Shown: positions 6,939 to 13,861, counted from the stretch's first letter. The stretch: 23,779 bases of DNA from CAZDGK01 sp964505035 (GCA_964505035.1 CAZDGK010000017.1:1-23779), one strand, 5' to 3'. The notes: generated by a model not told the origin, from the sequence alone. Numbers and translations are program-made.

Positions 6939-8123
6939 ATGAACGACATCATGCCGCCGTCTCGCCGGCCGGCCGCACCTTCCGTGCCCGCCAACCCAGA
7001 GCCGCCCACCCCAGCGGCCGCTTCGGCACCCACCCCATCCAGCACCGCGCACACCAGCCGCCAGCCAGGCTCCTGGCGTCGGCATTGGCCAGCACTGGCC
7101 GTCATCGGTGGCCTACTGCTAGCCGGCGGGGGAGTCTATGCCTGGACCCTCCTGGCGCCTCAGCCCGAGCCGCGCGCCATCGTGGTCGGTCACGCCACCC
7201 CGACTCCGACACCCACCCCGACACCGCTCAAGAAGGCCTCGCCACTCACCGGCGAGCTAGTCGACCCAGCCCTGGCCAATCAACCCATCATCTCCGTCAT
7301 CGTCGAAAACTCCACCGATGCCCGGCCGCAGTCAGGCCTCAGCAGCGCGGGCGTGGTCTACGAAGCCCTCGCCGAGGGCGGCATTACCCGCTTCCAGACC
7401 TTCTTCCTCGATAACCTGCCTCCCAGCCTTGGCCCGGTCCGAAGCTTGCGGCCATACTTTGTCGACTGGGCTATGGAATTCTTGGCCCCGGTAGCGCACG
7501 CCGGCGGCAGCCAAACCGCCCTCGACCTGGCCGTCCAGGTAGGCCTGCACAACCTCAATGCCCTCGTGATCGGCGCCCCTACATTCTTCCGTACCACCGA
7601 CCGCCCCGCACCCCACAACCTCTACACCACTGGCTCGCTGCTCACCAAGCTCCTCGCCGCCCGGCATCTCAATCAGCCGGCCACCTTTACCGTCAGTCCG
7701 CGCAAGCCCGACTCGCCGCCAGCCACCGGCACCACCGCTCCCAATCCCAAGATCACCATCGACTACTCCGGCGCTGCCTACAAGGCCAGCTACAGTTACA
7801 ATCCAGACACCAATGACTACACGCGCTCCGTCGGCGGCGCGCTCCACATTGACCGCAACACCGGCCAGGCCATCCATGTCAAAAACATCGTGGTCGAATA
7901 CATGCCCACCAGCTCCAGCGACGGCCTGCACCTGCTGATGATCACCATCGGCAGCGGCAAAGCTATCGTGTTCCGCGACGGCACCGCCGTTACCGGCACT
8001 TGGGTCAAGGACTCCCGCACCAGCCGCACCCGGCTACTCGACGCCAGCGGCGCCGACATTCCGCTCGACGTCGGCAATACCTGGTATTCCATTGTGCCGG
8101 TCGGCCGCCCCGTAACCTATTAG
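6939..8123 (+). CDS. DUF3048 (YerB-like) membrane-anchored envelope protein
   Basis: The 394-residue protein has a Pro/Ala-rich cytoplasmic N-terminus, one transmembrane helix (about 50-72), a Thr-Pro repeat linker (87-96), then the DUF3048 domain beginning at SPLTGELVDPALANQP. Diagnostic segments are NSTDARPQSGLSSAGVVYE, EGGITRFQTFF and GPVRSLRPYFVDWA; the C-terminal part (GNTWYSIVPVGRPV) matches the family's second domain. The biochemical role of the family is not established. It lacks the lipobox of Bacillus YerB, using an uncleaved helix instead. The RlpA-like gene follows 37 bases on with its own promoter. Confidence 0.9.
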   Translation: MNDIMPPSRRPAAPSVPANPEPPTPAAASAPTPSSTAHTSRQPGSWRRHWPALAVIGGLLLAGGGVYAWTLLAPQPEPRAIVVGHATPTPTPTPTPLKKASPLTGELVDPALANQPIISVIVENSTDARPQSGLSSAGVVYEALAEGGITRFQTFFLDNLPPSLGPVRSLRPYFVDWAMEFLAPVAHAGGSQTALDLAVQVGLHNLNALVIGAPTFFRTTDRPAPHNLYTTGSLLTKLLAARHLNQPATFTVSPRKPDSPPATGTTAPNPKITIDYSGAAYKASYSYNPDTNDYTRSVGGALHIDRNTGQAIHVKNIVVEYMPTSSSDGLHLLMITIGSGKAIVFRDGTAVTGTWVKDSRTSRTRLLDASGADIPLDVGNTWYSIVPVGRPVTY

Positions 8124-8124
8124 C

Positions 8125-8160
8125 GTGACTTATTAACCCGCTTATGGTAAAAAGTAAGTA
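8125..8160 (+). promoter_or_regulatory. Promoter with leaderless geometry for the RlpA-like gene
   Basis: GTGACT (8125-8130), a 17-base spacer ending in TGG, TAAAAA (8148-8153), then seven bases to ATG 8161. No Shine-Dalgarno sequence is present. Confidence 0.6.
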
Positions 8161-8787
8161 ATGATCAAAGCCAAAACCAAACGGGCCATCAAACATCTCC
8201 TAACCAAGAAAAAACTGGTTAGCCGCCGCACGTCCAAGCACGTGTTGCGAACGTTTGCCGTCCTCCTGGCCACCGTCTGTGCTGGCGGCCTAGCCTATGC
8301 CGTCGCCTTCACCCGGCCAGTCGTCACCGTCTCCATTCACGGCACCGGACCCGGCGGCCGCATCATCTATGCCCCCGGCACACCTACCCCCACACCGCAC
8401 GTACCAGGCGGTCCCGACCAGGTGGGGAAGGCCTCATGGTACGCGCTCGGATTGCCCCAGCCCGACGCTCTCACCTGCGCCTCCCGCACCTACCCGCGCC
8501 GCAGCTACTTGCAGGTAAAGGACCTCAACAATGGCAAGATTGTCACTTGCCGCGTCAATGACTACGGCCCCGAAATCTGGACCGGTCGCGTCATCGACCT
8601 CTCACGTGGCAGCTTCACCCAAGTCGACAATCTCGGCCGCGGCGTCATCCCCGTCGAAATCCGCGTCGTGTCCGGCCCATCTGGGTTCCACCTGCCCATC
8701 AACGACCAGATCAGCGCCCTCATCGGCTACAATCTCTGCCACAGCCAGCACACCGCCCAATACTGCGAGCAGCACCGCCAGGAATAG
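8161..8787 (+). CDS. RlpA-like double-psi beta-barrel envelope protein
   Basis: This 208-residue protein has a very basic N-terminus, a transmembrane helix (about 30-50), a Gly/Thr-Pro linker, and a double-psi beta-barrel (about 88-170). The barrel shows GKASWYALG, VKDLNNGKIVTCRVNDYGP and GRVIDLSRGSF, the standard RlpA layout. Asp134 of NDYGP is kept, but the His that normally precedes RT-P is Ser108, and the usual GE-[FY]D segment is missing, so lytic transglycosylase activity as in Pseudomonas RlpA is doubtful. Cys106 and Cys130 could form a disulfide. It likely binds or remodels peptidoglycan outside the membrane. It converges with the FKBP gene, only three bases separating the stops. Confidence 0.85.
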   Translation: MIKAKTKRAIKHLLTKKKLVSRRTSKHVLRTFAVLLATVCAGGLAYAVAFTRPVVTVSIHGTGPGGRIIYAPGTPTPTPHVPGGPDQVGKASWYALGLPQPDALTCASRTYPRRSYLQVKDLNNGKIVTCRVNDYGPEIWTGRVIDLSRGSFTQVDNLGRGVIPVEIRVVSGPSGFHLPINDQISALIGYNLCHSQHTAQYCEQHRQE

Positions 8788-8790
8788 CGA

Positions 8791-9258
8791 CTACTTAACG
8801 TCGATCAGTTCGATTTCAAACGTCAGTGTCGAGTTGCCCGGAATGCCATTCGTACCCTGCGAACCGTAGGCCAAGTCCGGCGGGATCACCAGCTTGCGCT
8901 TGCCACCCACCTTCATGCCGGGAATACCTTCCTGCCAACCCTTGATCACGCTGCTGAGCGGGAACGAAATCGGGTCGCCGCCATGCTTGTCGGTCGAGTC
9001 AAACACCGTGCCATCGGCCAGTGTGCCCGTATACTTCACGGTCACAGTGCTGTCAGACTTGGCCTCCGCGCCGGTGCCCTCGACTTCGTCTGTCACCTGC
9101 ACCTCACCCGATGGCGAAGCTGAAGCCGCCGGGGTAGGCGTCTTGCTCGTGTCAGCGGCTGATGAATTCGAATTGCTATTCCCAAACACTACTACTCCTC
9201 CAATTATGAGCGCCACCAAGGCGACTGCAGCGATCACGACCAATATTTTGGTTACCAC
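8791..9258 (-). CDS. Membrane-anchored FKBP-type peptidyl-prolyl cis-trans isomerase
   Basis: A transmembrane helix (VVIAAVALVALIIGGVVVFG) is followed by a Ser/Thr/Pro/Ala linker and a complete FKBP domain of about 105 residues. Family landmarks are VKYTGTLADGTVFDST, PLSSVIKGWQEGIPGMKVG, KLVIPPDLAYG and LTFEIELIDV, covering the usual aromatic active-site pocket. It would catalyse prolyl isomerisation of proteins outside the membrane. The start is uncertain: GTG 9258 is used here; ATG 9291 overlaps the -10 box and so is unlikely, and CTG 9282 lies exactly seven bases after that box, the spacing seen at other leaderless genes here. Confidence 0.9.
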   Translation of the reverse strand: MVTKILVVIAAVALVALIIGGVVVFGNSNSNSSAADTSKTPTPAASASPSGEVQVTDEVEGTGAEAKSDSTVTVKYTGTLADGTVFDSTDKHGGDPISFPLSSVIKGWQEGIPGMKVGGKRKLVIPPDLAYGSQGTNGIPGNSTLTFEIELIDVK

Positions 9259-9289
9259 CAGACATCCATTCCCGTTTATCAGTCCTACC

Positions 9290-9298
9290 ATTGTAGCA
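9290..9298 (-). promoter_or_regulatory. Extended -10 promoter for the FKBP gene
   Basis: On the minus strand TGC-TACAAT occupies 9298-9290. It lies back to back with the histidine kinase promoter at 9309-9344; the two cannot easily be bound by polymerase at once. Confidence 0.55.
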
Positions 9299-9308
9299 CC
9301 TGCCAAAC

Positions 9309-9344
9309 TGGCCACACCGGCCCAGAAGCATTAGAATTATGAAT
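9309..9344 (+). promoter_or_regulatory. Promoter with leaderless geometry for the histidine kinase
   Basis: TGGCCA (9309-9314), a 17-base spacer, TAGAAT (9332-9337), then seven bases to ATG 9345. ATG 9339 is only one base after the box and so is not the likely start. Confidence 0.55.
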
Positions 9345-10901
9345 ATGAAGTTAAGGGACCAAGCCACCCGCTTCAAGAGTCAAAGCTTGTCGCTGTTTTT
9401 TATCGTCTCGCTCATTCCGGCGCTGGTGGTAGCTGCCGTCTGGTACGTCAACTCCATCACCAACGAGAGTGGCATTTTGGTATTGGACTTCCGGACGTTT
9501 GTGCTGCCTGTCTTCTTCCTGGGTATCATCCCAGCCTTCCTGGTCAGCTTCCTCTTTGCCGAGCTCCTGGCCCGGCCCGTCCGGCGCATTCACGCCGCCG
9601 TGCTTGAGCTAGCGCGCGGTCACCTCAACATGCGCTTCAAAAACACCGGCGGTGGCGAATTCCGCGAGATCACCGTCGCGCTCGATGCGGTCTCCACCAA
9701 GCTCCAGGCCATGCTCAGCCAGGCCGCCAGCGAGCAAGCCATCATCTCCGCCGAGCGCAACAAGCTCCGGGGCGTGCTCAACGCCATGACCGACGGCGTG
9801 TTCGCGCTCGATGGCACTGGCCGCATTATCCTCTTCAACAAAGCCGCCAGTGAGCTGACAGGCCGCACCATCGAGAGCGTAGCCGGGCAGTTGGCCGAGA
9901 AAGTCATGCCGTTTCGACAGGATGGGGAATTAGTAATGACCCGCTGGCTAGCCACCCAGTCCGGCCAAGCCGGCGACAGCCAGCACGTCGGCCAGTGGCA
10001 CAACCTCGAACTCTACCGCGCCGATGGCACCAGCCTCATCGTCGACGTCCAGGCTGTCGTCCTACCCAGCGACCCCAATGGCATTAGCGCCCTCATTACC
10101 TTCCATGACCTGACCGCCGGCGCCCAGCTCGAGCAAATGAAGGTCGATTTCGTGGCCCTGGCTGCCCACGAGCTACGCACCCCGCTCACCGAACTCAAAG
10201 GCTACCTCGACATTCTGCAGAGCGAAGCCAAAGGTCTCACCAAGGACAATCGCGACTTCCTCGCTCGTAGCGTCGAGAGCGCCGCCCAGCTGTCTGGCCT
10301 CATGAACAACCTGCTCGGCGTCGCCCGCATCGAGCACGGCGAGCTCAACTACCAGCCCGAAGACATCGACTACCTGGCCTTCCTGCGCGACCTCGAGCAC
10401 GAGCTACACGAGCGGTTCGACGCCCAGGAGCGCACCCTCACCCTGCGGCTGCCCGATGAGTTGCCCGACCTCAGAGTCGACGTCATTGGCTTGCGCGAAA
10501 TCCTGCTCAACCTCATCAACAACGCCGTCTCCCACACCGAGCGCGGCAAAGGCGTCGTCACTCTCAGCGTTACCAAACATCGCGACACCATCCAGACCAG
10601 TGTCACCGACAATGGCACCGGCATCCCAGCCGACGCCATGCCCCATCTCTTCACGAAGTTTTTCCGCGTGGGCGAGATGAGCGCTACCAGCCGCGGCACC
10701 GGCCTTGGCCTATACATCTGCCGCTCCATCGTCGAGGCCCACGGCGGCAAGATTTGGGCCGAATCCACCGAGGGCAAGGGCGCCACATTTACCTTCCGCC
10801 TACCCATGGAGCCAGTTGCGGAAAACCCCGATCAGCAGGATAATAACCCTAAGATTACCCGAGGAGCCCATGGCTGGATCAAAGAGCATACTGTTCATTG
10901 A
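9345..10901 (+). CDS. Membrane sensor histidine kinase (HAMP-PAS-HisKA-HATPase)
   Basis: The 518-residue product has two transmembrane helices (about 14-36 and 52-75) with only a short outer loop, a HAMP-like linker (about 76-130), a PAS domain (about 140-255, with AMTDGVFALDGTGRIILFNKAA), the dimerisation H-box FVALAAHELRTPL with phospho-acceptor His275, and a full ATPase domain: N-box LREILLNLINNAVSH, G1 DNGTGIP, F-box FTKFFRV, G2 GTGLGLYI. With so little outer sequence the signal is probably sensed in the membrane or by the PAS domain. ATG 9345 is chosen from promoter spacing. It overlaps the response regulator gene by 32 bases. Confidence 0.93.
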   Translation: MKLRDQATRFKSQSLSLFFIVSLIPALVVAAVWYVNSITNESGILVLDFRTFVLPVFFLGIIPAFLVSFLFAELLARPVRRIHAAVLELARGHLNMRFKNTGGGEFREITVALDAVSTKLQAMLSQAASEQAIISAERNKLRGVLNAMTDGVFALDGTGRIILFNKAASELTGRTIESVAGQLAEKVMPFRQDGELVMTRWLATQSGQAGDSQHVGQWHNLELYRADGTSLIVDVQAVVLPSDPNGISALITFHDLTAGAQLEQMKVDFVALAAHELRTPLTELKGYLDILQSEAKGLTKDNRDFLARSVESAAQLSGLMNNLLGVARIEHGELNYQPEDIDYLAFLRDLEHELHERFDAQERTLTLRLPDELPDLRVDVIGLREILLNLINNAVSHTERGKGVVTLSVTKHRDTIQTSVTDNGTGIPADAMPHLFTKFFRVGEMSATSRGTGLGLYICRSIVEAHGGKIWAESTEGKGATFTFRLPMEPVAENPDQQDNNPKITRGAHGWIKEHTVH

Positions 10902-11247
10902 GGACGACAAGCCCATCAGCGAAATGTACGCCCGCGTCCTGGAGCGCAACGGCTACACGGTAGACTTCGCCTATGACGGCGCCGAGGGCCTGCAAAAAGC
11001 CACCTCGAAACCCTACGACCTCATCCTGCTCGATATCATGATGCCCCAGAAAACCGGCATTGAGGTTCTACACGAGCTTCGCGGCGAAGACGGCAAAGGC
11101 CACCCCAACACCAAGATTGTCATCCTCACCAACCTCGCCCAGGACAAAACCAGCCAGGAAGCCCTCAAGTCCCAGGCCGATGGCTATATCATCAAGGCCG
11201 ATATCGTGCCCAGCCAGCTAGCCGACATCATTGGCAAGCTGTTGTAA
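10870..11247 (+). CDS. Receiver-only response regulator
   Basis: The 125-residue protein is a bare receiver domain: acidic pair E11-D12-D13, phospho-acceptor Asp55 in LILLDIMMP, Thr87 in VILTN and Lys109 in YIIKAD. It has no output domain. GAGGAG three bases before ATG 10870 supports the start, which lies within the end of the kinase gene, so the pair is translationally coupled and almost certainly a cognate two-component system. A receiver alone would act by protein-protein contact, as in CheY- or Spo0F-type proteins, or pass phosphate onward. The downstream partner is not in view. Confidence 0.93.
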   Translation: MAGSKSILFIEDDKPISEMYARVLERNGYTVDFAYDGAEGLQKATSKPYDLILLDIMMPQKTGIEVLHELRGEDGKGHPNTKIVILTNLAQDKTSQEALKSQADGYIIKADIVPSQLADIIGKLL

Positions 11248-11307
11248 GTTTCGGCCCATTTAGGGCCAAATTCTGTACATTCGCCCAAATCATCATCGTG
11301 CTCAAGC

Positions 11308-11316
11308 TGCCATAAT
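11308..11316 (+). promoter_or_regulatory. Possible extended -10 promoter for a small RNA
   Basis: TGC-CATAAT at 11308-11316, about 110 bases before the T-run at 11419-11425. There is no recognisable -35 box, so this is tentative. Confidence 0.3.
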
Positions 11317-11322
11317 CAGCCG

Positions 11323-11425
11323 GTACTAAGCGTTTGCTTACTACCATCTATGTATTTGCACCGCGGTTTTTCCGCGGTCCAACGCCGGTCTTCGCCATTG
11401 TCGCGCGGACCGGCGTTGATTTTTA
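11323..11425 (+). ncRNA. Candidate small structured RNA of about 100 bases
   Basis: Between a possible -10 box and an intrinsic terminator lie two consecutive stable hairpins: ACCGCGG-TTTTT-CCGCGGT (11360-11378), then the 11-bp terminator stem (11380-11418). Nothing here resembles 4.5S RNA, tmRNA, RNase P or 6S RNA. It could instead be just a double terminator for the two-component operon. Confidence 0.3.
11380..11425 (+). terminator. Intrinsic terminator with 11-bp stem
   Basis: CAACGCCGGTC (11380-11390) and GACCGGCGTTG (11408-11418) are perfect inverse complements with a 17-base loop, followed by ATTTTTAT. It would stop transcripts from the kinase/regulator operon or a local small RNA before the next promoter. 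Confidence 0.85.
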
Positions 11426-11448
11426 TATGCCAAAAGTCGCGTAAATAC

Positions 11449-11477
11449 TTGCAAAATTAGCCAAAATCTGTTATATT
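11449..11477 (+). promoter_or_regulatory. Promoter of the glycosyltransferase operon
   Basis: TTGCAA (-35, 11449-11454), a 17-base spacer ending in TGT (extended -10), TATATT (11472-11477). Transcription would begin near 11484 and leave a leader of about 85 bases. Confidence 0.75.
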
Positions 11478-11483
11478 ACAACA

Positions 11484-11568
11484 TTAGCTTGTGAGCGGTG
11501 GATCGCCTCCAACTAATTATTAGTCGCCAGCTGGCCCGAGGGTAGTCAGCCGGCACCTTCACCGTGCC
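11484..11568 (+). promoter_or_regulatory. Structured 5' leader, possible RNA-based regulator
   Basis: The leader can form at least three hairpins: ACTAA/TTAGT (11512-11516, 11520-11524), GCTGGC/GTCAGC (from about 11530 to 11550, with one G-U pair) and GGCAC/GTGCC (11552-11556, 11564-11568). The last ends directly at ATG 11569 and covers the place where a ribosome site would be. No known riboswitch core was recognised. Confidence 0.4.
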
Positions 11569-12048
11569 ATGCAACCAACACTACCCACACCAGTTCCATC
11601 AGCTCAGTCACGCTACCGGCTCACGGGCCGGCGCTTCGCCGTGCTGGCCTCGCTGGTCGTTGTATTGGTTGCCGCTGGGCTAGCCTGGCCGGCCATCAGC
11701 AGCACCCAGTTCGTGCGCCAAGCCACCACCAAGCAGATCGAGACCTATAGCGAGCTGTACTTCGCGGACCACCGCGATATCCCGAGCTCGCTGCCCGTCG
11801 GCTCCAGTCTGCAGGTGCCGTTTGCCGTCACCAACCATGAAGGCCGCACCATCACGTATTACTACCAGGCCACCGTCAGTCGCACTGGTGCCACCGACAC
11901 CAAGCAGACCGGCAGCCTGACGCTCGAGGACGGCCAAACCGGCTTCCACAATGTCACCATCAGCGCCACCAAGGCTGGCCAAACCATCACCATCACTATC
12001 AACCTAATTGGACGTAACCAAACCATCCGCTACAGGACTCAATCATGA
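11569..12048 (+). CDS. DUF1616-like membrane-anchored protein
   Basis: The 159-residue product has a basic N-terminal stretch, one transmembrane helix (about 25-45), then an outer beta-rich domain. The outer part contains IETYSELYFAD, LPVGSSLQVPFAVTNHEGRTITY and SLTLEDGQTGFHNVTISATKAG, which resemble the C-terminal domain of DUF1616 proteins (typically ELY-- followed by G---V---I-NHE---YT). Here that domain stands alone, without the usual multi-helix N-terminal half. It is the first gene of the operon and overlaps the GT2 gene by an ATGA. It may assist the DUF2206-like protein at the operon's end; that is inference. Confidence 0.6.
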   Translation: MQPTLPTPVPSAQSRYRLTGRRFAVLASLVVVLVAAGLAWPAISSTQFVRQATTKQIETYSELYFADHRDIPSSLPVGSSLQVPFAVTNHEGRTITYYYQATVSRTGATDTKQTGSLTLEDGQTGFHNVTISATKAGQTITITINLIGRNQTIRYRTQS

Positions 12049-12722
12049 AAAAAGTCACCGTACTCATCCCGTGCTACAACGAAGCTGAAGGCATCGCCAC
12101 CGTCATCGGCACGCTGCCACGCGAGCAAATGGCCGCTCACGGCTACCAGCTAGATGTGCTCGTCATCGACAATAACTCCAGCGACGACACCGCCGCGGTG
12201 GCCAAGGCCGCCGGCGCCCGCGTCATCACCGAGCGCCGGCAGGGCAAAGGCAACGCCATCCGCCGGGGTTTTGCCAGTATCCCCAAGGACACCAAATACG
12301 TCGTGATGCTCGATGGTGATGACACCTACAAGAGTCGCGAGATCCTGCGCCTGCTCGAGCCACTCGACAGCGGCTTTTGCAACGTGGTGATTGGTTCGCG
12401 CCTCGGCGGCCGCATCGCCGACGGTTCCATGACCACCTTCAACCGCGCTGGCAACTGGATCTTCAGTCACCTCGTGCGCTACTCCTACCGGGTCAACGTC
12501 ACCGACGTTCTCACCGGCTATTTCGCCTGGAAGCGCGATGTCGTCGTGCGCCTCCGGCCGCACCTGAAGTCGGCNNNNNNNNNNNNNNNNNNNNNNNNNN
12601 NNNNNNNNNNNNNNNNNNNNNNNNNNNNNNNNNNNNNNNNNNNNNNNNNNNNNNNNNNNNNNNNNNNNNNNNNNGGCCGCTACGCCGCCGCCTTCTATGA
12701 CTCCATTGGCAACCGGAGGTAG
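12045..12722 (+). CDS. GT2 glycosyltransferase, dolichyl/polyprenyl-phosphate sugar synthase type (contains assembly gap)
   Basis: The N-terminal 175 residues form a GT2 domain of the DPM1/polyprenyl-phosphate mannose synthase kind: VLIPCYNEAEGI, DVLVIDNNSSDDT (41-49), RRQGKGNAIRRG (65-75), the DXD-type MLDGDDTY with D90 and D92, then IGSRLGG and TDVLTGYFAWKRD. Such enzymes put a sugar on a polyprenyl phosphate at the cytoplasmic face, giving donors for GT-C-type enzymes. 100 Ns (12575-12674) interrupt the gene; the true gap length is unknown, so the 48 visible bases after it may or may not be in frame. The start overlaps the previous stop (ATGA). Confidence 0.85.
   Translation: MKKVTVLIPCYNEAEGIATVIGTLPREQMAAHGYQLDVLVIDNNSSDDTAAVAKAAGARVITERRQGKGNAIRRGFASIPKDTKYVVMLDGDDTYKSREILRLLEPLDSGFCNVVIGSRLGGRIADGSMTTFNRAGNWIFSHLVRYSYRVNVTDVLTGYFAWKRDVVVRLRPHLKSXXXXXXXXXXXXXXXXXXXXXXXXXXXXXXXXXXGRYAAAFYDSIGNRR
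12575..12674. other. Assembly gap of 100 N
   Basis: Exactly 100 N bases, the conventional filler for a scaffold join of unknown length. It removes the C-terminal part of the GT2 gene; an additional gene could be hidden here. Confidence 0.98.
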
Positions 12723-12724
12723 TC

Positions 12725-13861
12725 GTGAGCCAGACCACCACTCCACGCCGCATCGCTATCGTCTCGGACGCTATCTACCCCTATCACAAGGGTGGTAAGG
12801 AAGTGCGTGTCCGCCAGCTAGCTACCGGCCTGGCCGCCCTCGGTCACGACGTGCACGTCTACACCATGAAGTGGTGGGAGGGGAGCAACGACCGCTTCGA
12901 GGATGGCATCCACCTGCACGCCATCAGCCGGCTCCACCCGCTCTATCACGGCGAGCGCCGCTCCATCAAGCAGGCGGTGTTCTACTCGGCCGCCATCATC
13001 AAGCTACTGCGCGCCGACTTCGACATCCTAGAAGTCGACCACATGCCGTATTTTCCCTTGTTTGTAGGCAAAATCGTCAGTCTGCTGAAGCGCCGCCCAA
13101 TGTATGCCACCTGGCACGAAGTCTGGGGCCGCGACTATTGGCGCCAATACCTGGGCCGGGCCGGCTACATCGCGCACCTCGTTGAGCGCGCCACCGTCCT
13201 ATTGCCCGACCACATCATCGCCGTTTCGGCTCACACCGCCGAGCGGCTAGACAGCGTCATGAACTGCCGCAAGCCCGTCAGCATCGTCGCCAATGGCGTC
13301 GAGCTGGCCGACATCCTGGCCGCCGAACCAGCCGCTCACAAGAGCGACCTGGTATATATTGGTCGCTTGCTAGAGCACAAGAACGTCGACTTACTGATCC
13401 GGGCCACCGCCAAACTCAAAGCTACCCGCCCAGACATCCGGCTAGTGGTCATCGGTGATGGCCCCGAAATGGCCAATCTGCAGCAACTAGCCACCAAGCT
13501 AGGCGTGGCCGGCAACACCATGTTTACCGGCTTCGTCGAGCAGCATCGTGACGCCTTTGGTCTCGTCAAAGCCTCCCGCGTGTTCGTGCAACCCTCAACT
13601 CGCGAAGGCTACGGCATCGTCGTGGCCGAGGGCATTGCCTGCGGCTTGCCGGTCGTCACCGTCGACCACCCCGACAACGCGGCCCGTCACCTCATCACAC
13701 CCGACACCGGCAAGCTGGCCAAGCCCACCGTCGCCGGCCTCGCCAAGGTCCTAGCCGCCGTGCTGGATGAGGCCGAGGGCCAGCCCACCCGCCGAGCTAG
13801 TCACCAGCGTTTTGATTGGGAGCACAGCACTCAGGCTCTCGCCAAGGTGTACACGTCATGA
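12725..13861 (+). CDS. GT4-family glycosyltransferase
   Basis: This 378-residue GT-B enzyme begins with RRIAIVSDAIYPYHKGGKEV, the glycine-loop typical of GT4 acceptor domains. The C-terminal donor domain begins near residue 200 (SDLVYIGRLLEHKNVDLLI), continues with LVVIGDGPE, and has the EX7E motif in STREGYGIVVAEGIACGLPVV. It transfers a nucleotide-sugar residue onto the growing glycan at the cytoplasmic face. GTG 12725 is supported by GGAGGT four bases upstream, and the stop overlaps the next ATG. Sugar specificity is unknown. Confidence 0.9.
   Translation: MSQTTTPRRIAIVSDAIYPYHKGGKEVRVRQLATGLAALGHDVHVYTMKWWEGSNDRFEDGIHLHAISRLHPLYHGERRSIKQAVFYSAAIIKLLRADFDILEVDHMPYFPLFVGKIVSLLKRRPMYATWHEVWGRDYWRQYLGRAGYIAHLVERATVLLPDHIIAVSAHTAERLDSVMNCRKPVSIVANGVELADILAAEPAAHKSDLVYIGRLLEHKNVDLLIRATAKLKATRPDIRLVVIGDGPEMANLQQLATKLGVAGNTMFTGFVEQHRDAFGLVKASRVFVQPSTREGYGIVVAEGIACGLPVVTVDHPDNAARHLITPDTGKLAKPTVAGLAKVLAAVLDEAEGQPTRRASHQRFDWEHSTQALAKVYTS

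Larger units (their letters stand above)
11248..11568 (+). other. Gene-free region of about 320 bases with hairpins, promoter and leader
   Basis: No convincing protein gene is present. In order it holds a weak hairpin after the response regulator (GGCCC 11253-11257, GGGCC 11263-11267), a possible extended -10 box (11308-11316), two strong hairpins ending in a T-run (11360-11425), a strong promoter (11449-11477) and an 85-base leader for the glycosyltransferase operon. A 36-codon open frame at 11350-11460 crosses the terminator and has no ribosome site. Confidence 0.7.

Noticed and set aside
7187..7230. Repeated Thr-Pro codons as a possible phase-variable repeat
   Set aside because: The repeat units differ at the nucleotide level, so slippage is unlikely; it is a protein-level linker repeat.
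7332..7931. 199-codon open frame on the minus strand
   Set aside because: Antisense to the DUF3048 domain, whose motifs are clear; the shadow product has no recognisable feature.
11350..11460. 36-residue open frame
   Set aside because: It crosses a strong terminator, has no ribosome site, and its sequence is dominated by the hairpin stems.
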